Positions 20,870-33,916 of a stretch of DNA of 64,000 bases are shown in pieces. The position numbers were made by a program, and so were the translations under genes. Where the stretch lies: assembly GCA_965649825.1 (NCBI GenBank), contig OZ287697.1, positions 2,170,001 to 2,234,000 of the forward strand. Reading direction: 5' to 3'. The notes under the pieces were generated by a model that saw only the letters and a program-made list of their open reading frames with translations, was not told where the DNA came from and ran no database searches. Within the stretch, counting starts at the first letter, position 1. Every line of letters begins with the position of its first letter. Source of the DNA: Penicillus capitatus (Eukaryota; Chlorophyta).

Positions 20870-23800
20870 ATGGCGGGGGGCTCGAAAAAGAAAGTGAGGG
20901 AAAGGAAAGCGGCGCATAAAGCAGTGATAAGGAGAAATGCTGTAGGGACGCAATCGACACAAAGGTGGTCCGAAAACGACGAGTGACGTGGCTCGCAATG
21001 TGCGTTCGTTCGTGACCTCGACGAAAATCCAGACGCTCACCACTTGTTCTATACCGTTAGGGGTCGAATGCCACGACTGAGGTGACAACTGATATCTCTG
21101 AAGGGCACTCCGAGGCACAGAGGGAGCAGAAAGAGATTCCCTCTCTGCCAGAGGGTGAAGAAGATTCTCAGACAAAAGGGAATGGATCGATAACTGAGGC
21201 TCCGCAAGAGAGCACTGTTCCAGCAGCATCCCCATCTGAAGATGTTGCCGTGCCTCGAGATTTGAGACCTGCTTTAACAGAGCTGAACAATGAGGAATCG
21301 GATGTTGTCCATCAGGAGGCGGTTATGCACTGGCAGCAGCGTTATGAGGAGGTGTGTGCGGAGCTGGAAAAGGTAAAAGAGACGACCGATGTGGCCAATC
21401 GAGCAAAGGAGAAGGCGGAGCAGGACTGCATTGCGGAACGCGATAGGCAGTCATTCTTGCATCAGCAGTTGGCGGAGGCCGCAGAAGTGCAGGAGTCGAT
21501 GGCCACACAAGCAAAAGAGTGGGAAAAAGTGAGAGAAGCCTTGCTGGATGAGGTATCGGCGTTGAAAGGACAGCTATCCGAAGTCGAGGCAGAATGTGAA
21601 AAGGCACAGCAGTCGGAAACAACGGCCATACAAGATGCCACTTCTGCAAGGGACGAACTACAGGAAATGCACAAAATACAGAACACGCTTAGCGCCCGTT
21701 GTGAAACACTCGACATCGTGGAGCAGAAATGCGAGAAATTGCAGCTGGAGAAGGACGTTATGGAGTCAGAGCTTGAAGAGACAAGGCAGCTATCTGCATC
21801 GAGACTGATAGAGCTGGAGAATGTGCGACGTAACGAGGCGTGCTTGCAGTCTGAACAGACGCGTCTCGAAGAGGAGTCCCGTGAAAATCAAGCACTCTTC
21901 GAATCAAAGCTGGAAGCTGCAAGGAACGTGCATCAAGATCAAGAGGATCAGCTGACGAAGCTTAGGGAAACGCTCGCGGCGACAGAGGCAGAATGCCGGC
22001 AGATTGGAGAAGAGAAAGAAAACATGTCTGCTGCATTGAAGGAGCGTGAAGAGGCAGAGCACGCGCATCAGGGCAAGCAGGAAGATCTTAGGAACAAGCT
22101 CAAGGCTGCTGTTCGCAAAGGAAAGCGCATCGAAGAGGAGAAACTCGCACTGGAAGCTCAGCACTCCGACCTCGATGCCCAAGTCAAAGGACTTTCGTCA
22201 CAGGTGGACGATCTCACATCTCAGATCGCTGTATGGGAAGAGAAGCAGCGGCTGGCTGAAGAACAAAGGGCAGAATTGGAAGAGGAATTGGCCAGAGAGC
22301 GTGAAGTCTCTGCAGAAAGGCAGGTGGCCTTGACACAAGTGGATATGGATTTTGCGGCATTCAAAACCGAGTGGCAGTTGCGCCTCGACGAAGTGGAAGG
22401 CATGAAGAACGAAGTTATGGAGAAAGAGAACGGCACACGGACGAAACTCCAGTCGGCAGTGAAGAAGGGCAAGCGGATTGAAAGCGAAAAACAGCAACTG
22501 GAACGGCAGGTTTGGTGCTACAGAGGATCTGTGTTCATCAGATAGCGATGTGTTTGTGTAGATAGAGGAGATGGGTAACGTAATATCAGGAATAATACCA
22601 AAGGTACCGGAGATTTCTGTTTTGAAGCAGCAAGTGGTGCAACTATCGACCGAATTGGCATCTGTGGAACTCCAGCTTCAAAATTGTGTCAAAGAGGGAG
22701 CAGATCATCGAAACGAAGTTCTGCGATTGACTAAGGAAGCAGAGACATTGCAGACAGAATGTTCCAAAGCGGAAACTGCCCAGAAGCTGCTCCAGGTGCA
22801 ACTTCAAGAAGAGCTCGACAGAAATGTCCGGGCAGACATGGCTCTTGAGGAAGCAACGCAGCGAATCTGTGATTTCGAGAAAGAGAAGGCGGAGATGGAA
22901 GACCAAAGAGCACGACTCGAAAGCACCATTACGGGAAATGAGACAAAACTTGTCCGTGCCCGCGAAGCGATCGAAGCCTTGAGGAAGGAACGTTCTTTGC
23001 TCTCTGAGCAGCATGCCACCCTCGAGCAGGAGGTCCACAGCTTGCGATCCGAGAACGAGGCAATCATACAGCAGCAGGACAATCCTGAAGAGTCAGAGCT
23101 CGAAAAGAAGATTTTAGAAATAGAAAAGGCGCATCGCTTAGCAGAGAAGCGTCTGGAAGAAGCGTCAGATCAGCTGCTCGAGACGCAAGAGGCAAAGCAG
23201 AAACTGGAGATGCAGTTGACAACGCTGCAAGAAGAACTCCAGTCTTCATCCAATCCTCCAGATCACTCAGCCGACCTTCAAGTAACTCTGGTCCACGATT
23301 GAAAACGGAAGCAGCTGTTGTCTGTCTGCTTCACCAGGTCATCGAATCTCTCTATCAGACAGCCACCAGTGTTGCCCAACAGTTGAATTTGCCGTTTATG
23401 GAAACGGCATCGCTCAGCAACGGCGATATGAGCAATGCTCAGCTACAGGCTGTTCAAGTATTGTTGGAAGGCACAAGCGTCGGCATCAAGAAAACTCAAG
23501 AACAAGTGAGAGACTGCCTCTTAGCAGAACAGAGAATGTCGACATTCATCACTGTGTAGTTGGCTCAGCTGCCAGCCGTTATGGGCGAACTCGAATCATC
23601 TAAATCGACGATCCGGCATCTCGAGGAGGAGCTTGTCGGTTTGAAGAAAGAGGCTGTGACACCGGCATCCTCCTCGACAGTGGACATTCCAACGACTTCT
23701 CTATCCACACCCTACGCTCAAGTCATCAACCATCCCTTCATCTTTCGGCAATGACATGTTCATGAGGTTTTGCAGATGAAAGGTATCAAGCGACGGGAAT

Positions 23801-24072
23801 TGCAGGAGCCAACGATGGCAGATAGCCACGTCATCGACTTGGACAACGGAGTCATAGAGGGCGAAACGGAATCGAAGACGGGAGAATATACACCGTTGAT
23901 CTCTATCCAGGCTCTTCGTTCGGCACCTCCGCCCGTTCTGCATTTCATGCAATCACTCGACCATCAGACACAAGGGGCCGGACGTCTCTTAGGACATCAA
24001 CCCATTGCCCGCGTTGGTGTTCTGGCCTATGTCGTGGCCTTACACGTACTCTTATTCATCCTCATGGTTTAA
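20870..24072 (+). CDS. Golgin-84-like tail-anchored coiled-coil protein
   Basis: Starts with a short exon 20870-20893 (MAGGSKKK). A 167-nt intron leads to 21061. Then comes a very long Glu/Lys/Gln-rich coiled coil across exons split by introns of 52-57 nt. One of these (54 nt, in frame, near 23505-23558) removes an apparent TAG. The C-terminus carries YTPLISIQAL, then GRLLGHQPIARVGVLAYVVA and a hydrophobic end, matching the membrane anchor of plant golgin candidates GC1/GC2 (Golgin-84), Golgi tethers. Two RKGKRIE/KKGKRIE motifs recur in the coil. Total length is about 910 residues. It converges with STI1, 36 bp between stops. Confidence 0.75.
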
Positions 24073-24108
24073 TCGGTCCGATAAGTGTTGTTGTTGTTAT
24101 GGAAGACA

Positions 24109-26157
24109 TCATTGCACCTTAATAATGCCGGCCGTCATCAGTTTGTTAAGCTTGGACATGATCTCGGGATTCTTCAAATGCTTCTGTGCGCCACGGGGAT
24201 CGTTCTCGAAATCTTTCAACACCTGAGCCATCACAGGATCTGTCAGGATCTGTTGGATCTCTGGATCAGCCATCGCTCGGTTTCTTCTCTCCTGCAATTC
24301 TGCCTCGGATGCCTCTCCTCTCGCAAATCTGAGAACACATCTTCATCTGTCACATCGAGCAAAGAGTGACAAAGTGTGACCTGTTGATCTGTTGAATGCA
24401 ACGTTTCAAACCGTCTTTCATCTCTTCGCTGTCAGGATCCACCTCTAGTCCTTTCTTGTAAGTCTCCATTGCCTTCTCATACTCTTTCATAAAAAACTGT
24501 AGGCTGCCTTTACGCAAGTAGCCCTTTCCAAAATCTGGTTTCAGTTCGATGCACTTCTCGGCGTCCTTCAGTCCATCGTACCAGGCACAGAGCTTCGTAT
24601 AACAGGCTGCTCTGTTGCTGTACACTTTGTAAGCTTCCTCATTCATCTCTGGAGGTCCTCTCTTCAATGCCTCTGTGTAATGTTTGACAGCTTCGGGGTA
24701 CTGTTGCAGTTTAAATGCCTCGTTTCCTGCCTCTTTCTCTTTGGCACTGAGTTCCAGATCGATGTACGCTTTCTCTTGGTCATCTTTGAGAATCCTCTCT
24801 GCATCACGCAGCGCATTGAGCGTGTCTGCATTGCGATGTTCTGTGAGGGACTGATTGAACACCTCAACCGCTGCATCGAGTCTTCCCAGTTTCACCAATG
24901 CCTTGCCTTTACGCGTCATAGCCTTAGCAATTAACTTGAAATCAAGATGCAACTCTGTTCCGCGTGCAACGGCTGTCTCACAGTCTTCAATGCACTTCTC
25001 ATAATCTCCCATTTCCAAGTAGACAGCTAAAGGTCAAATATCTCATACACAAGAGTGTCAGCATGTGGTACTAACCGGCTCGATTGGTCAGGAACGTGAT
25101 GTCTTCGTCAAACAGCTCAAGTGCTTTTGTGTAGTGCTCAATAGCTTTGGCGAAATTCTTCTTCTTGTAAGCTGCATTACCTGCTTCTTTTTCCTTCAAT
25201 GCTGTTTCATGTGCCGTTTTTTGTGCCTTGTCTTCCTCGGACATGGGTATTTCTTCCACGACGACGGGTTCTTCCTTCACCTCCTGTGGAGCCTTTGCCG
25301 GTGTCTTCACAATCATTACCATCACACATCAAATCTCTGTGGCACACAAAACCTGGATATCGGGTGGATCGTTCGCGCCAGTAGCACTGGGTGCATCAGC
25401 AGCTGCTGCCACGTTGAGCCCCAATCCCACTTCCATCACCTGGGCACAATATTATCTTCTCTCTTTCTGCTCACGAGCTCACCAGTTGCATGCGTGGGTC
25501 ATTCAGATACTTCATCATGTTCTGTGGACTCGATTGCAAGTCCTGTAGAAAGGCCATGAAATCTGGCTTGTCCATCATGGCTCGCGTTCTCGGATCGGAC
25601 ATCAAACGGCCGAAGAATTCTGGAGAAGAAAAAGGACTCTTGGGTTGCTTCATGGCAGCTTCCACTTGTTCCTTTGCCTCTTTCAATTGAGCATTCTCTG
25701 GATCCAATTCCAAACCTGAACAGATGGATGGGTACATCAGAGACAAGAGATCTGGTGTCAGCGTTGACTGCCTTTGTCATAAGCAGACAGTGCCTCATCC
25801 AATTGCTGTAGTCCATGATAAGCTGCTCCCAGTCGAGAATAGCCTCGGACCCAAGTTGGATTGAGCTCTACCACTTTCTGTGCATCTTCTAGCGCCGCAT
25901 CGAATTGTTTGAGACTCGCCTGAGGTGTCGTTATTAGATGAGGATGTAACTGCGAGGAAGCTAGACCCTGGCTGCCGATCGATTGCTGTAGAGGACGTGG
26001 TTGGATGGGCTGATTTCAATGGCTTGCGTGAAGAAGTCGATCGCCTCGTCAAACTGACCCGCCGTAAACGCTTTGTTTCCTTTGGCCTGAAAGCAAACCA
26101 CTCCATCACTTTTTCGATGCACGAATGGACTGACACCTTGAGTTCGCTTTCCGCCAT
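24109..26157 (-). CDS. STI1: STI1 / HOP, HSP70-HSP90 organising co-chaperone
   Basis: From the ATG at 26157 (MAESELK, then a 50-nt intron to AKGNKAF). It has the classical order: TPR1 ([20 protein letters not shown]), DP1 ([24 protein letters not shown]), a charged linker, TPR2A ([20 protein letters not shown]), TPR2B ([20 protein letters not shown]) and DP2 ([19 protein letters not shown]), ending at TGA 24109-24111. The dicarboxylate-clamp Lys/Asn positions in the TPRs look intact, so binding to the EEVD ends of HSP70 and HSP90 is expected. Introns are about 50 nt; the last has an internal GATGTGACAG before its true acceptor. The upstream same-strand ARM gene stops 93 bp away. Confidence 0.93.
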
Positions 26158-26250
26158 CGGACGTTGCGAAATCGCGAAAGAAATCGAAAAGATGCAACAT
26201 TTTATCGTCAATAACATTCTAGATGCTTCGATCGATAGATCATCGATCGC

Positions 26251-28112
26251 TCAGAACATTTCGCAATCTATCATCGTCGATTTGTCCATGGCATGCCACA
26301 TGTTTAGCGACGTCGGCATGGGTGGGATTGGAAAGATGGATCGATGACGGTTCAGCTCTATCTGAGCGACATGGGCTTTCATAAACAATGCTTCCATTTC
26401 CCTGGCCCCGACAGTCGGGATGCGTGGCAATAGTGAAGATGAGCGATGTTCCAAGTCCGAGGTCCATTGAATGAGATCTTGTACGGCATCAAGGACAATT
26501 CCCCCTTCTTCTTCGATGCCATGTGTCATAAGAAGATTCAATAGACGAGAGACGTGGTAAGTCATCAATCCCCGACGAAGCGATGGCGCAGAACTGGGCT
26601 GCATCCAGATTCCGAGCGACTTCATGACATCCACATGTCTCAGCATCTCTATGGCGAATGCAGGTTCCTCGGCCAAGCACTCGAGGCAGCAAACGATGGT
26701 CATGACATTCGTGATCTCACGATCCTGCGAAAGAGGGGCATTGGCAATGCCTTGCAGTCAAGACATCGAGGAGATGCACTGGCGGCGGACACGTGTCATC
26801 TGCTTGGAAGACTGGCAGGAGACGGATGAGTAAGGAACACCATGTTGATTGGAGTCTTGTCGCAACAAGGGCTTGTCGAACGATTTTGTGTTGCACAAGA
26901 GACAGGAGGACTTCTAAACGAGTCCTTCGTCTGTCCTCCGTGCATTCAACAGACATGTCGGCATTCCATGTATTCAGTGCGTCTCCCTGAATGTTAACAA
27001 GGAGGATGGATCAATGCTATTCAGATGCGTGGAGTGTATGGCGCTTTACACGAAAGAGAGTGTGGATGTCCTCCGTGATCGAGGCAATGCCTGCTTGCTG
27101 TTCCAGTTCTCTCAAGTTTCGTCGAAGGGCTGAGGTTCGGCACCTCTCCACGCCGCAGAGATGAAGTGCCGTTTCTGCCTTGTCTGCTACAGTAGCACTG
27201 ATCCACTCCAAAATGTCGCCTCGAATGGCCTAGAAGTAGAATAACGTATAGGCCTACCGCGATTCGAGGCACTGACAGCGCATGCTACAGCTGGGTCACG
27301 CCCTATGAGTCCGACTAACAATCCCAGAGCTTGACGTTGCACGTCCTCCTCCACGCTCAGAGACAAGAACAGCCAGAGGCACTTGAGCAGTCGGTCATCT
27401 CTCGACAGATCCTCGACTTTCACATGGCGAAGTATGCTGTTCAGGAGACAGAGGATTGCTTCCTGTGGCCGGGGAATGGTATGCCTCGGATGATATGAAC
27501 CTTCCTTTTGACCTTTGTCTGTGAGCATTGGGCTCTTTCCAGTGCGAGAACGACATTTTCAGTTGGAAATCTGTCTGCGACGTCATCAAAGACGTCAGGA
27601 GCCATCGTCACAACAACCATCAACGTCTCTGCACCGTCTTGTCGTGTTGTCTCCTGCTAAACGCGTATACGGCGTCACGTGCTGTCAGACGTTACCTGAC
27701 CGTCCAAGTCCGTGATACGAGAGCACAGTGCCTAGTGGTGAAACGCCGTGCACCGAGTGTGTTGCCATTGGTAAGTCGCGCACGAGTAGAACGGTCGGAT
27801 GCATGACAAATCGCATGAGCGAATTTCTCCGCAGCGCCAATTCGCGAATGACGGCCGTTGCCGTTGCTGGCGATTCGCTGCGCAGGCAGTCCTCGAGGTA
27901 ATCACGCAAGTCCCCGACATCGACGGCGGCCTGTTTCAGAAGGACTTAGTCATAGAAGGCCATCCATCCTCTGACAAACACACCAGGGCATGCACGTCTC
28001 TGTTTCCTCGAAGAAATTCTGCGACGATGTCAACAATGGGTATGGCAATGGTGGTGTTTTCCGTATCATGATTCGAAGAGGAGTCGTCTTGCATGACGCC
28101 TTCCGATCTCAT
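26251..28112 (-). CDS. ARM/HEAT-type helical-repeat protein of unknown family
   Basis: Spliced across introns of 40-65 nt, all found by frame continuity: an acidic N-terminus (MQDDSSSNHDTENTTIAIPI), then DLRDYLEDCLRSES, LMVVVTMAPDVFDDVAD, LCLLNSILRHVKVEDLSR, LWLFLSLSVEEDVQRQALGL, ILEWISATVADKAETALHLC, LEVLLSLVQHKIVRQALV, MTIVCCLECLAEEPAFAIEM and LMTYHVSRLLNLLMTHGIEE, ending at TGA 26251. Repeating amphipathic helices imply an alpha-solenoid of about 500 residues. It recalls ARMC8/GID5-like proteins only in general pattern. The start could be Met at 28112 or 28094. Confidence 0.6.
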
Positions 28113-28640
28113 GTGTTTCAAATGTGAAATGCATTTGGAAAATCTGTGGAGTTGAGGGATCGGCACCGTCGATCGAATCACGCCACTATTCGCAAAGTTC
28201 CAAAAGGTCGTTCGAGCAAAGAACACGGACTCTATTCCCTAGAGCCCATTCCTCGGTAGACGGTTGGATACAACATCTTCATCAGCTAAGTTTTCCCCAT
28301 GCATGACCCTTGTTCGGGGAGACGTCACATCACCCTCACGCAGGAACTCCATAACGAAGTCTACCTGCTGTTCACGAGGCATGCCCTAGGCGCAAGCGCT
28401 TCGTCGAGTAGCCAATAGGAACCTGCCTCCGCTACTCAGTAACGCATGGTGACATTCACTCTTCGTTTTTAATCGCTGCCAATCTGGTGAATCGAATCCT
28501 CTTCACATTTCGTTTCTGAGAGCGGTTGTGCGTTTCGGTTGTCGCTGAGCTCTCTCTGTTGGTGCCGTTCGTGCGGTGTCGGTTTATCTATCAAGAGAGA
28601 AGACTTTTTTGTTTTTCGTTGCCGCAGTCGCGGTGTCACT

Positions 28641-30691
28641 ATGGAGAGCTTCTGGCCAGAAGATATCACTCACTGCATTCCGGCCAGCGAACTGACGCAG
28701 TTAGTGGTAGACAAGAGGAAGCCTGACCACGTTATCTACTTCGGCGTCCTGAGAAAATCGGGGCGCCCAGTGACGATAAAAGTCTTAACGGTTGATGGAG
28801 TGACTTCACGAAGTCGTTTTATCCAAGAAGCTGCACTCCTGAAACTCCTCAAACACAAGTACAGTGCTTCACATCATCCATGTCCTCGCTTTACCCATGA
28901 GACCCTCTAGAAATATCCCTAACCTTGTCGGTGTTTCGACATTGCCTCCCCGTTTTGCCGATATTCGCGAAAATGGAACAAGAGCATTACCTGTCATCGT
29001 TTCACAACAATACAAAGTGTTCTTGGCGTTTTCGTTTGGTGCATGGAATGACGTGTTGTGTGATCAGGGTTCTTCACTCAGTTCTTACATACAGTCGACC
29101 CAACTCAAACGCAAATCCAAGAAAGAACGAGCCCGTCACTTTGACATCATTTTGGACGTGTTGATCGACGTCGCCGACGCTTTGCTCTATTTGCACCATC
29201 GTCGTCCAGCAGTTGTACATCGAGGACTGTCGATGGCACACATAACGGTGGTCGAAACAGAATCCGGGAATTTCATGGGAACACTCAACGATTTAAGCAG
29301 CGCACTGGTATTCTCCTGCACACGCGATCGGTCTGCTTACTCATGGATGGTGTGGTGATGTTGTTTAGCTTTGCGCTGAAGATACTCGACGTGTGAAGAA
29401 ACTAGGAATGGATTCTCTTACGGACGATGCCATAAACAGTGAGGATCTCTTGTCCATGGATTTCTTCAAAGAGCCGTTGTCTTTGACGGCCAGTCAATCA
29501 CCCACCCCACTGCACACACCTCAGCGCCCACTCATGACATCCCAAATCGCCACAAGTCCTCAGAAAAAAACGACAAGCTCCAGAAAATCGCTGGCACCTA
29601 TGCCGCCAGTGCCGAGGGAGAAGGGGTCAAAGAAGAGTGTCGACATGACAATGGGAAAGAAGAATACCCCTCGAGCCCGGCCTCCATCAGCCAATGGAAT
29701 TCGAGGCAGAACATCATCCAGCAGTGATGTTGCTTCGGTTCGGGACAAAACATCCGTAAACGGAAAGAAAAAGGGTAGTAGTATGTCGTTGACCGTCTTC
29801 AGGCCACTCGAAATCCAGGAGGAGTCTGTCGATGGCGACGCAGCAAGCACCTCTACATCTCGCATTTCGGGAAAAAGTCATTCTACCACTGGCGTGATCA
29901 GCCAAAATAAAGCAGAAGATTCTCCCATCGCCTTTACCAGTCCGCCCAGTGTTGTGGTCAATGAAAGCAGTGCCGCGATGAAGAGGATGCCGTTACAGAA
30001 AACGCGTGGATACGACTCGGCGTCCAGCTCACGATGGGGGGACTGCTTAATCAACGATAAGGTGTGACATTGCTGCCAGATCCACACATGCATGTCTCAC
30101 TCACTCTTTTGGTTTTTTGCAGAATGGTATAGAAATCACAGATCTGTCAGCTAGAACATCGACTTCGGACGCAATTCCTGCCGGCAAGCAACCGGTGGAT
30201 TGGACACCCATTGGTCCATTATTCTCTCGATTTTTGAATCGTGTGCAATAGAGTGCGTTTTTCTAGAGAGCGGATCGATGCCACTTTCGAGTACGTCCGG
30301 CGTCGAGAAAGCGGCGACTCGGGTCGATTCTGTGACACACCTGAAGAAATCTTACGGCGAAGCACATCTCGCACCCGAAGTACTCAAAGGACAGCCCTAT
30401 GGGACAGCCAGCGATGTTTTCAGTCTTGGCCTCACTATCTATAACGCCCTGGCACAGATGGCGCCGATTGCGCTTTCACAGAAACCTGGACACTTTCAGT
30501 TCACATTTGGCGAAGGCTTCCCTGAGGAAGTACAGTCTTTGGTTAGAGACTGTTGTCATGTGAAACCCAGTGCTCGTCCGAACGTGGAGACCGTGAAGAA
30601 GAGGCTGCAGTCCATTAAACAATCGGAATGCATGAAGCGTCTGCTTGCGCGAAAGCGAAAGAGATTCTCATGCTTTGGCCGATTTGGATGA
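28641..30691 (+). CDS. TKL-like pseudokinase with giant activation-segment insertion
   Basis: Six exons (28641-28858, 28911-29016, 29068-29307, 29369-30061, 30123-30213, 30267-30691; introns 51-61 nt) give 590 residues. Kinase subdomains: beta-3 Lys in PVTIKVL, alpha-C Glu in RFIQEAALLKLLKHKNIPNL, a catalytic loop reading VVHRGLSMAHITV (HRD Asp replaced by Gly, following Lys and Asn also lost), DFG replaced by Asp-Leu-Ser, then about 270 extra Ser/Thr/Lys-rich residues before an intact HLAPEVLKG, DVFSLGLTIYNAL and a final CCHVKPSARPNVETVKKRL. Loss of the catalytic base predicts no phosphotransfer, so a scaffold or regulatory role is likely. A basic Cys/Phe-rich end follows (KRFSCFGRFG). Confidence 0.8.
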
Positions 30692-31409
30692 AGATAAGAG
30701 CTCAGATACGGTCGCCCTCGTCTTCAGCTATCATCATGGGGTGTGATATGCTCGCCTCGACTCTCGATCTCTTTTCAACCGTTTATGTATGGATCTGTAC
30801 GCTCGATAGAGGTACGATGGTCATTATTTTTTTGGTGGGTGGTAGACAATGTTTGCAACATGACTGCCACTAGGCAGAACGATGGAATCACTAACTGTAC
30901 ACAACAGCATGTGGCCGGCGTATTTTCTGCACACTCATTCTTCCCTAAAGTGCGCTTAGGCACAACAAAAACTTGTGTTGAATACTCTGTTGCCATTATC
31001 CGTCTTTAACTTTCGTGATCTACTAACTGAACCGCGTATGGATCAGGATTTTCATAATGCGTCGTTATCTGTCAGCACCTAAACGGTCGACTAAGCATGC
31101 CTAGCATGGGTCCCATTCCGAATACGATGTGAATATAGTATTCTGGATGCCGTTCTAAAGTCTTTCCTGCACTTCGTGGCAACTCGAGGCACACGGCAGT
31201 GCCTCGTTAGAGTGACTGTGTGTGCATCGTCCGTCGCATTTGCAACTGTAAAAGTATTTTTTTAGCTCTGAATGCTGAGTCAACCAAGGACACGAACGGC
31301 AGCGTGTGCGTATCTTAGATGCGTACCCAGTCCGTCGGAGGTATTTCAGGGAAAGCCATTCTGCATTTTATGCTGCTTCGTCGGCGACTTTCAGTTCAGT
31401 TGTAGCAAT
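30692..31409. other. Region without a supported gene
   Basis: Intergenic between two plus-strand genes. The overlapping ORFs are short and carry no motif. It may hold the terminator of the pseudokinase gene and the KH-gene promoter or additional 5' exons. Confidence 0.4.
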
Positions 31410-32534
31410 ATGGAACCTTTCTCTGCCCGTGACCTCTATACCCTAAGACATGTGAAGCGCTTTACGCATAACAACAGTGCCGTCCTTCGAACGGTTTGTT
31501 GTTGTCTGTAGACCGCAGAGGGTGAACAGAAGTTGCAGCGACTCCTGTCCGCCGAAGCTTGTCGACTGTAAGGCCACGCCACGCCGTGCTCCTTAGGCAA
31601 CTTGTCCGCGCAGGGAAAGTCTCTTAATTTCACAACTGTCCGGCACTTCCACGTGGGACCTTGGCACGCCTTCGGCGTTGGCCCCCTGGAATTGGACGAC
31701 ACCCACGGTCGAAGATCTCTTGTTCGAAGAGCACGTGCGACTGAGTTTGGGTCAGCTCACTGGAGGAAACGATGCCTTGACACCGTCTTGTTCGGATATC
31801 TCAGGTGAGTTACAGCGAATGCGTGCCTCGGCGTAGACATGACACTTCTACTGCGTGCTATTGCAGAACTCTCATGCGCTTCTCCTCCACTTGACAGCCC
31901 AGATGCCACGAATGCCACGACGCACAAAAGATCTGGAGGTGCCGAAGAAGGCATTCTCGATGTTCGTATGTGCGGAGAGCGTCGTCTGTTCGCACAAGTC
32001 ACGCTGTTCGCATCGGGATTTGTTATTGGTAGGCCTCGACTCGACAGCACATGCGCACGATGCCATGACGAGAGAGACGCTGTTTGTTTGTCTAGGACCG
32101 AAGGGCAAGTCCATTCGCAAAATCGAGATTCTTTCTCGTTGCAGAATAAGTTCTTCGGTTATTGAAAATGAATCGGACAGGAAGATTCGTCTGTTTTGCA
32201 TTGATGTAGGAGCCCACTCTATGCCACCTATGCATGCACTAAGCACTCTTTATGCGTGCCTAGGGTGATAAAGAAGCCCGGGAAAAAGCTTTTAGAATAG
32301 TGGCGATGGCAGTAGCGCGTTACAAGGCACTCTGTGATAGCACCCTTGCCCGTAAGAATATCACCACGAGGCATGTCTATGCACCGAGGTGCTTCCTTTG
32401 CTGTAGGAACGAAAGTTGAACACGTCCAACACATTGAGGGAGTGAAGTTTTACTACTATCCGCCGCCCAAGTCCCGCGGACAGGGTGCAAAAGAGACCGT
32501 CAATCTCCCGTCTGTTACGACGGGTAGTATTTGA
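31410..32534 (+). CDS. Single KH-domain RNA-binding protein
   Basis: Seven exons (31410-31451, 31512-31567, 31614-31804, 31867-31965, 32033-32205, 32264-32351, 32407-32534) with introns of 60, 46, 62, 67, 58 and 55 nt give 258 residues in an unbroken frame. The N-terminal half is low-complexity (TPTVEDLLFEEHVRL, then Ser/Pro-rich). The KH domain reads LFVCLGPKGKSIRKIEIL with the G-x-x-G loop as GPKG, followed by RIRLFCID-like strands and GDKEAREKAFRIVAMAVARY as the last helix. The C-terminus is aromatic and basic (GVKFYYYPPPKSRGQG). The family binds single-stranded RNA or DNA; the target is unknown. No single ORF shows the domain, so ORF-based annotation would miss it. Confidence 0.75.
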
Positions 32535-33282
32535 TGCCATGCATTTTTTACTTGCACATGCATCAAGCATGAATAACCAAGAGGAGTAAAGTTTTTTCCT
32601 GGCAAATGATGCATGGTTTTCACTCGTCTTGCTGTCCTTCGCCATTGAAGGGGACGAACACACATACACAGACTGCAGGTATCTATACCAGTTGCAAGGA
32701 ATTTATTCTCTTTTTTCGTATACTAAGATAAACAGCGACTCTTAGCTCTGCACGACCCGTGGGGAAGGAACCGGAGGTGTGCACTTCTCGTTGTCTATCT
32801 CGCTGTGGCCATCTCGTGAAAATAAAAACCTTGCAACGTTCTTTTTTCGGCGCATTATCTATGGGAGTTTCTAGTTTAAGCGGTTGGTGATTTTGTAGTA
32901 TCCGATATCCATGCATTCTTACCCGGGTACCGTTCAGTGTGGTGCATTTTTATCGAGAGTTCTGTCCTGCAGTCTGAATCGGCCTACTATTATACACAAG
33001 AACTCAGGTTTTTAAATGACGTACAGAACTTAACACTCTCTAACTTTCTATAGAATGGATTCTCATTCTTTCTCTTGGATTCAACCTCAGATCTGTTGAA
33101 ACCGATCTATGCTAAACGTATCCATTCAAGTGGTTTCTCCAAGAGAGACACGTGAACTCTTTCCAATGAGGGGGCGAAGTTGTTTTGGAGCTTATTTGCA
33201 CTAACAGAAGATCAGAGCATTCTTAGCGGCGCGACTTGTGACCAAAAATGCTCGCGTTAATGGTGGATGACAGCCAGTATTC
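32535..33282. other. Region without a supported gene
   Basis: AT-richer than the genes around it. Minus ORF 32683-32916 has no motif. Nothing supported. Confidence 0.4.
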
Positions 33283-33916
33283 ATGTCGAATCTATACACG
33301 TCGATTCCGTTCTCAATGCGTCTCGAACGTCATCTGCTGTGTCTGGAAACGTACATTCGTTTACATCGGCGTCACGAACAATCGTCGAATACGAATACAT
33401 CGACAAACGCCTCAAATGTGAAAGCGTTTAAGAAAGAGGAGCTTGTGATGGTGCGCCGTTGCGATCGCTTACTCGTACCAATCTCATCACACACTTTCAG
33501 TTTGCCAAGATGCAAGGACTGACCATACCGAAATCGATAACCAAACACGTCTGGAACATCGATCGCCAATCCTCATCGAATCCAGGATTCCTAGGATCTC
33601 ATCGAGACGATACACAGAGCACGGTCTCCATGTCTGAAGAGGGAGGCCACAATAAACGGCATGTATAAGGTGACGTGCATATGTTGCCAGTGTAGAAAAC
33701 AGTGCATTGAGCAGCATCTCTCAGGACAAGTGGCAAGGCATGGTGACTCAGGCCTTCCAATTGCTGGAATGGATGCCGGCGGCGGAGACTGCCAAAGCGT
33801 CATCTTCGTTGCAGCCGATGAGTGAGAAAGCTGACCTCGAGAACGGATGGGTTCGGAAACGACGTAGAAACCGTGATTCTACACAACGAGATGGCAAGAA
33901 AGACAAAAAGACTTGA
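33283..33916 (+). CDS. Unknown protein with basic C-terminal tail
   Basis: Three exons (33283-33450, 33501-33631, 33691-33916; introns 50 and 59 nt) give 174 residues. Features: helical N-terminus MRLERHLLCLETYIRLHRRH, an Asn/Thr/Ser stretch, VKAFKKEELVMFAKMQGLTI, a Ser-rich middle, an amphipathic DKWQGMVTQAFQLLEWMPAA and an Arg/Lys-rich end (VRKRRRNRD...GKKDKKT) that could be a nuclear localisation signal. The consistent splice model supports it being real. I do not recognise the family. Start may be Met 33283 or 33316. Confidence 0.5.

Noticed and set aside
23540-23562. In-frame TAG splitting the golgin into two genes
   Set aside because: It falls inside a 54-nt intron whose removal keeps the coiled-coil frame.
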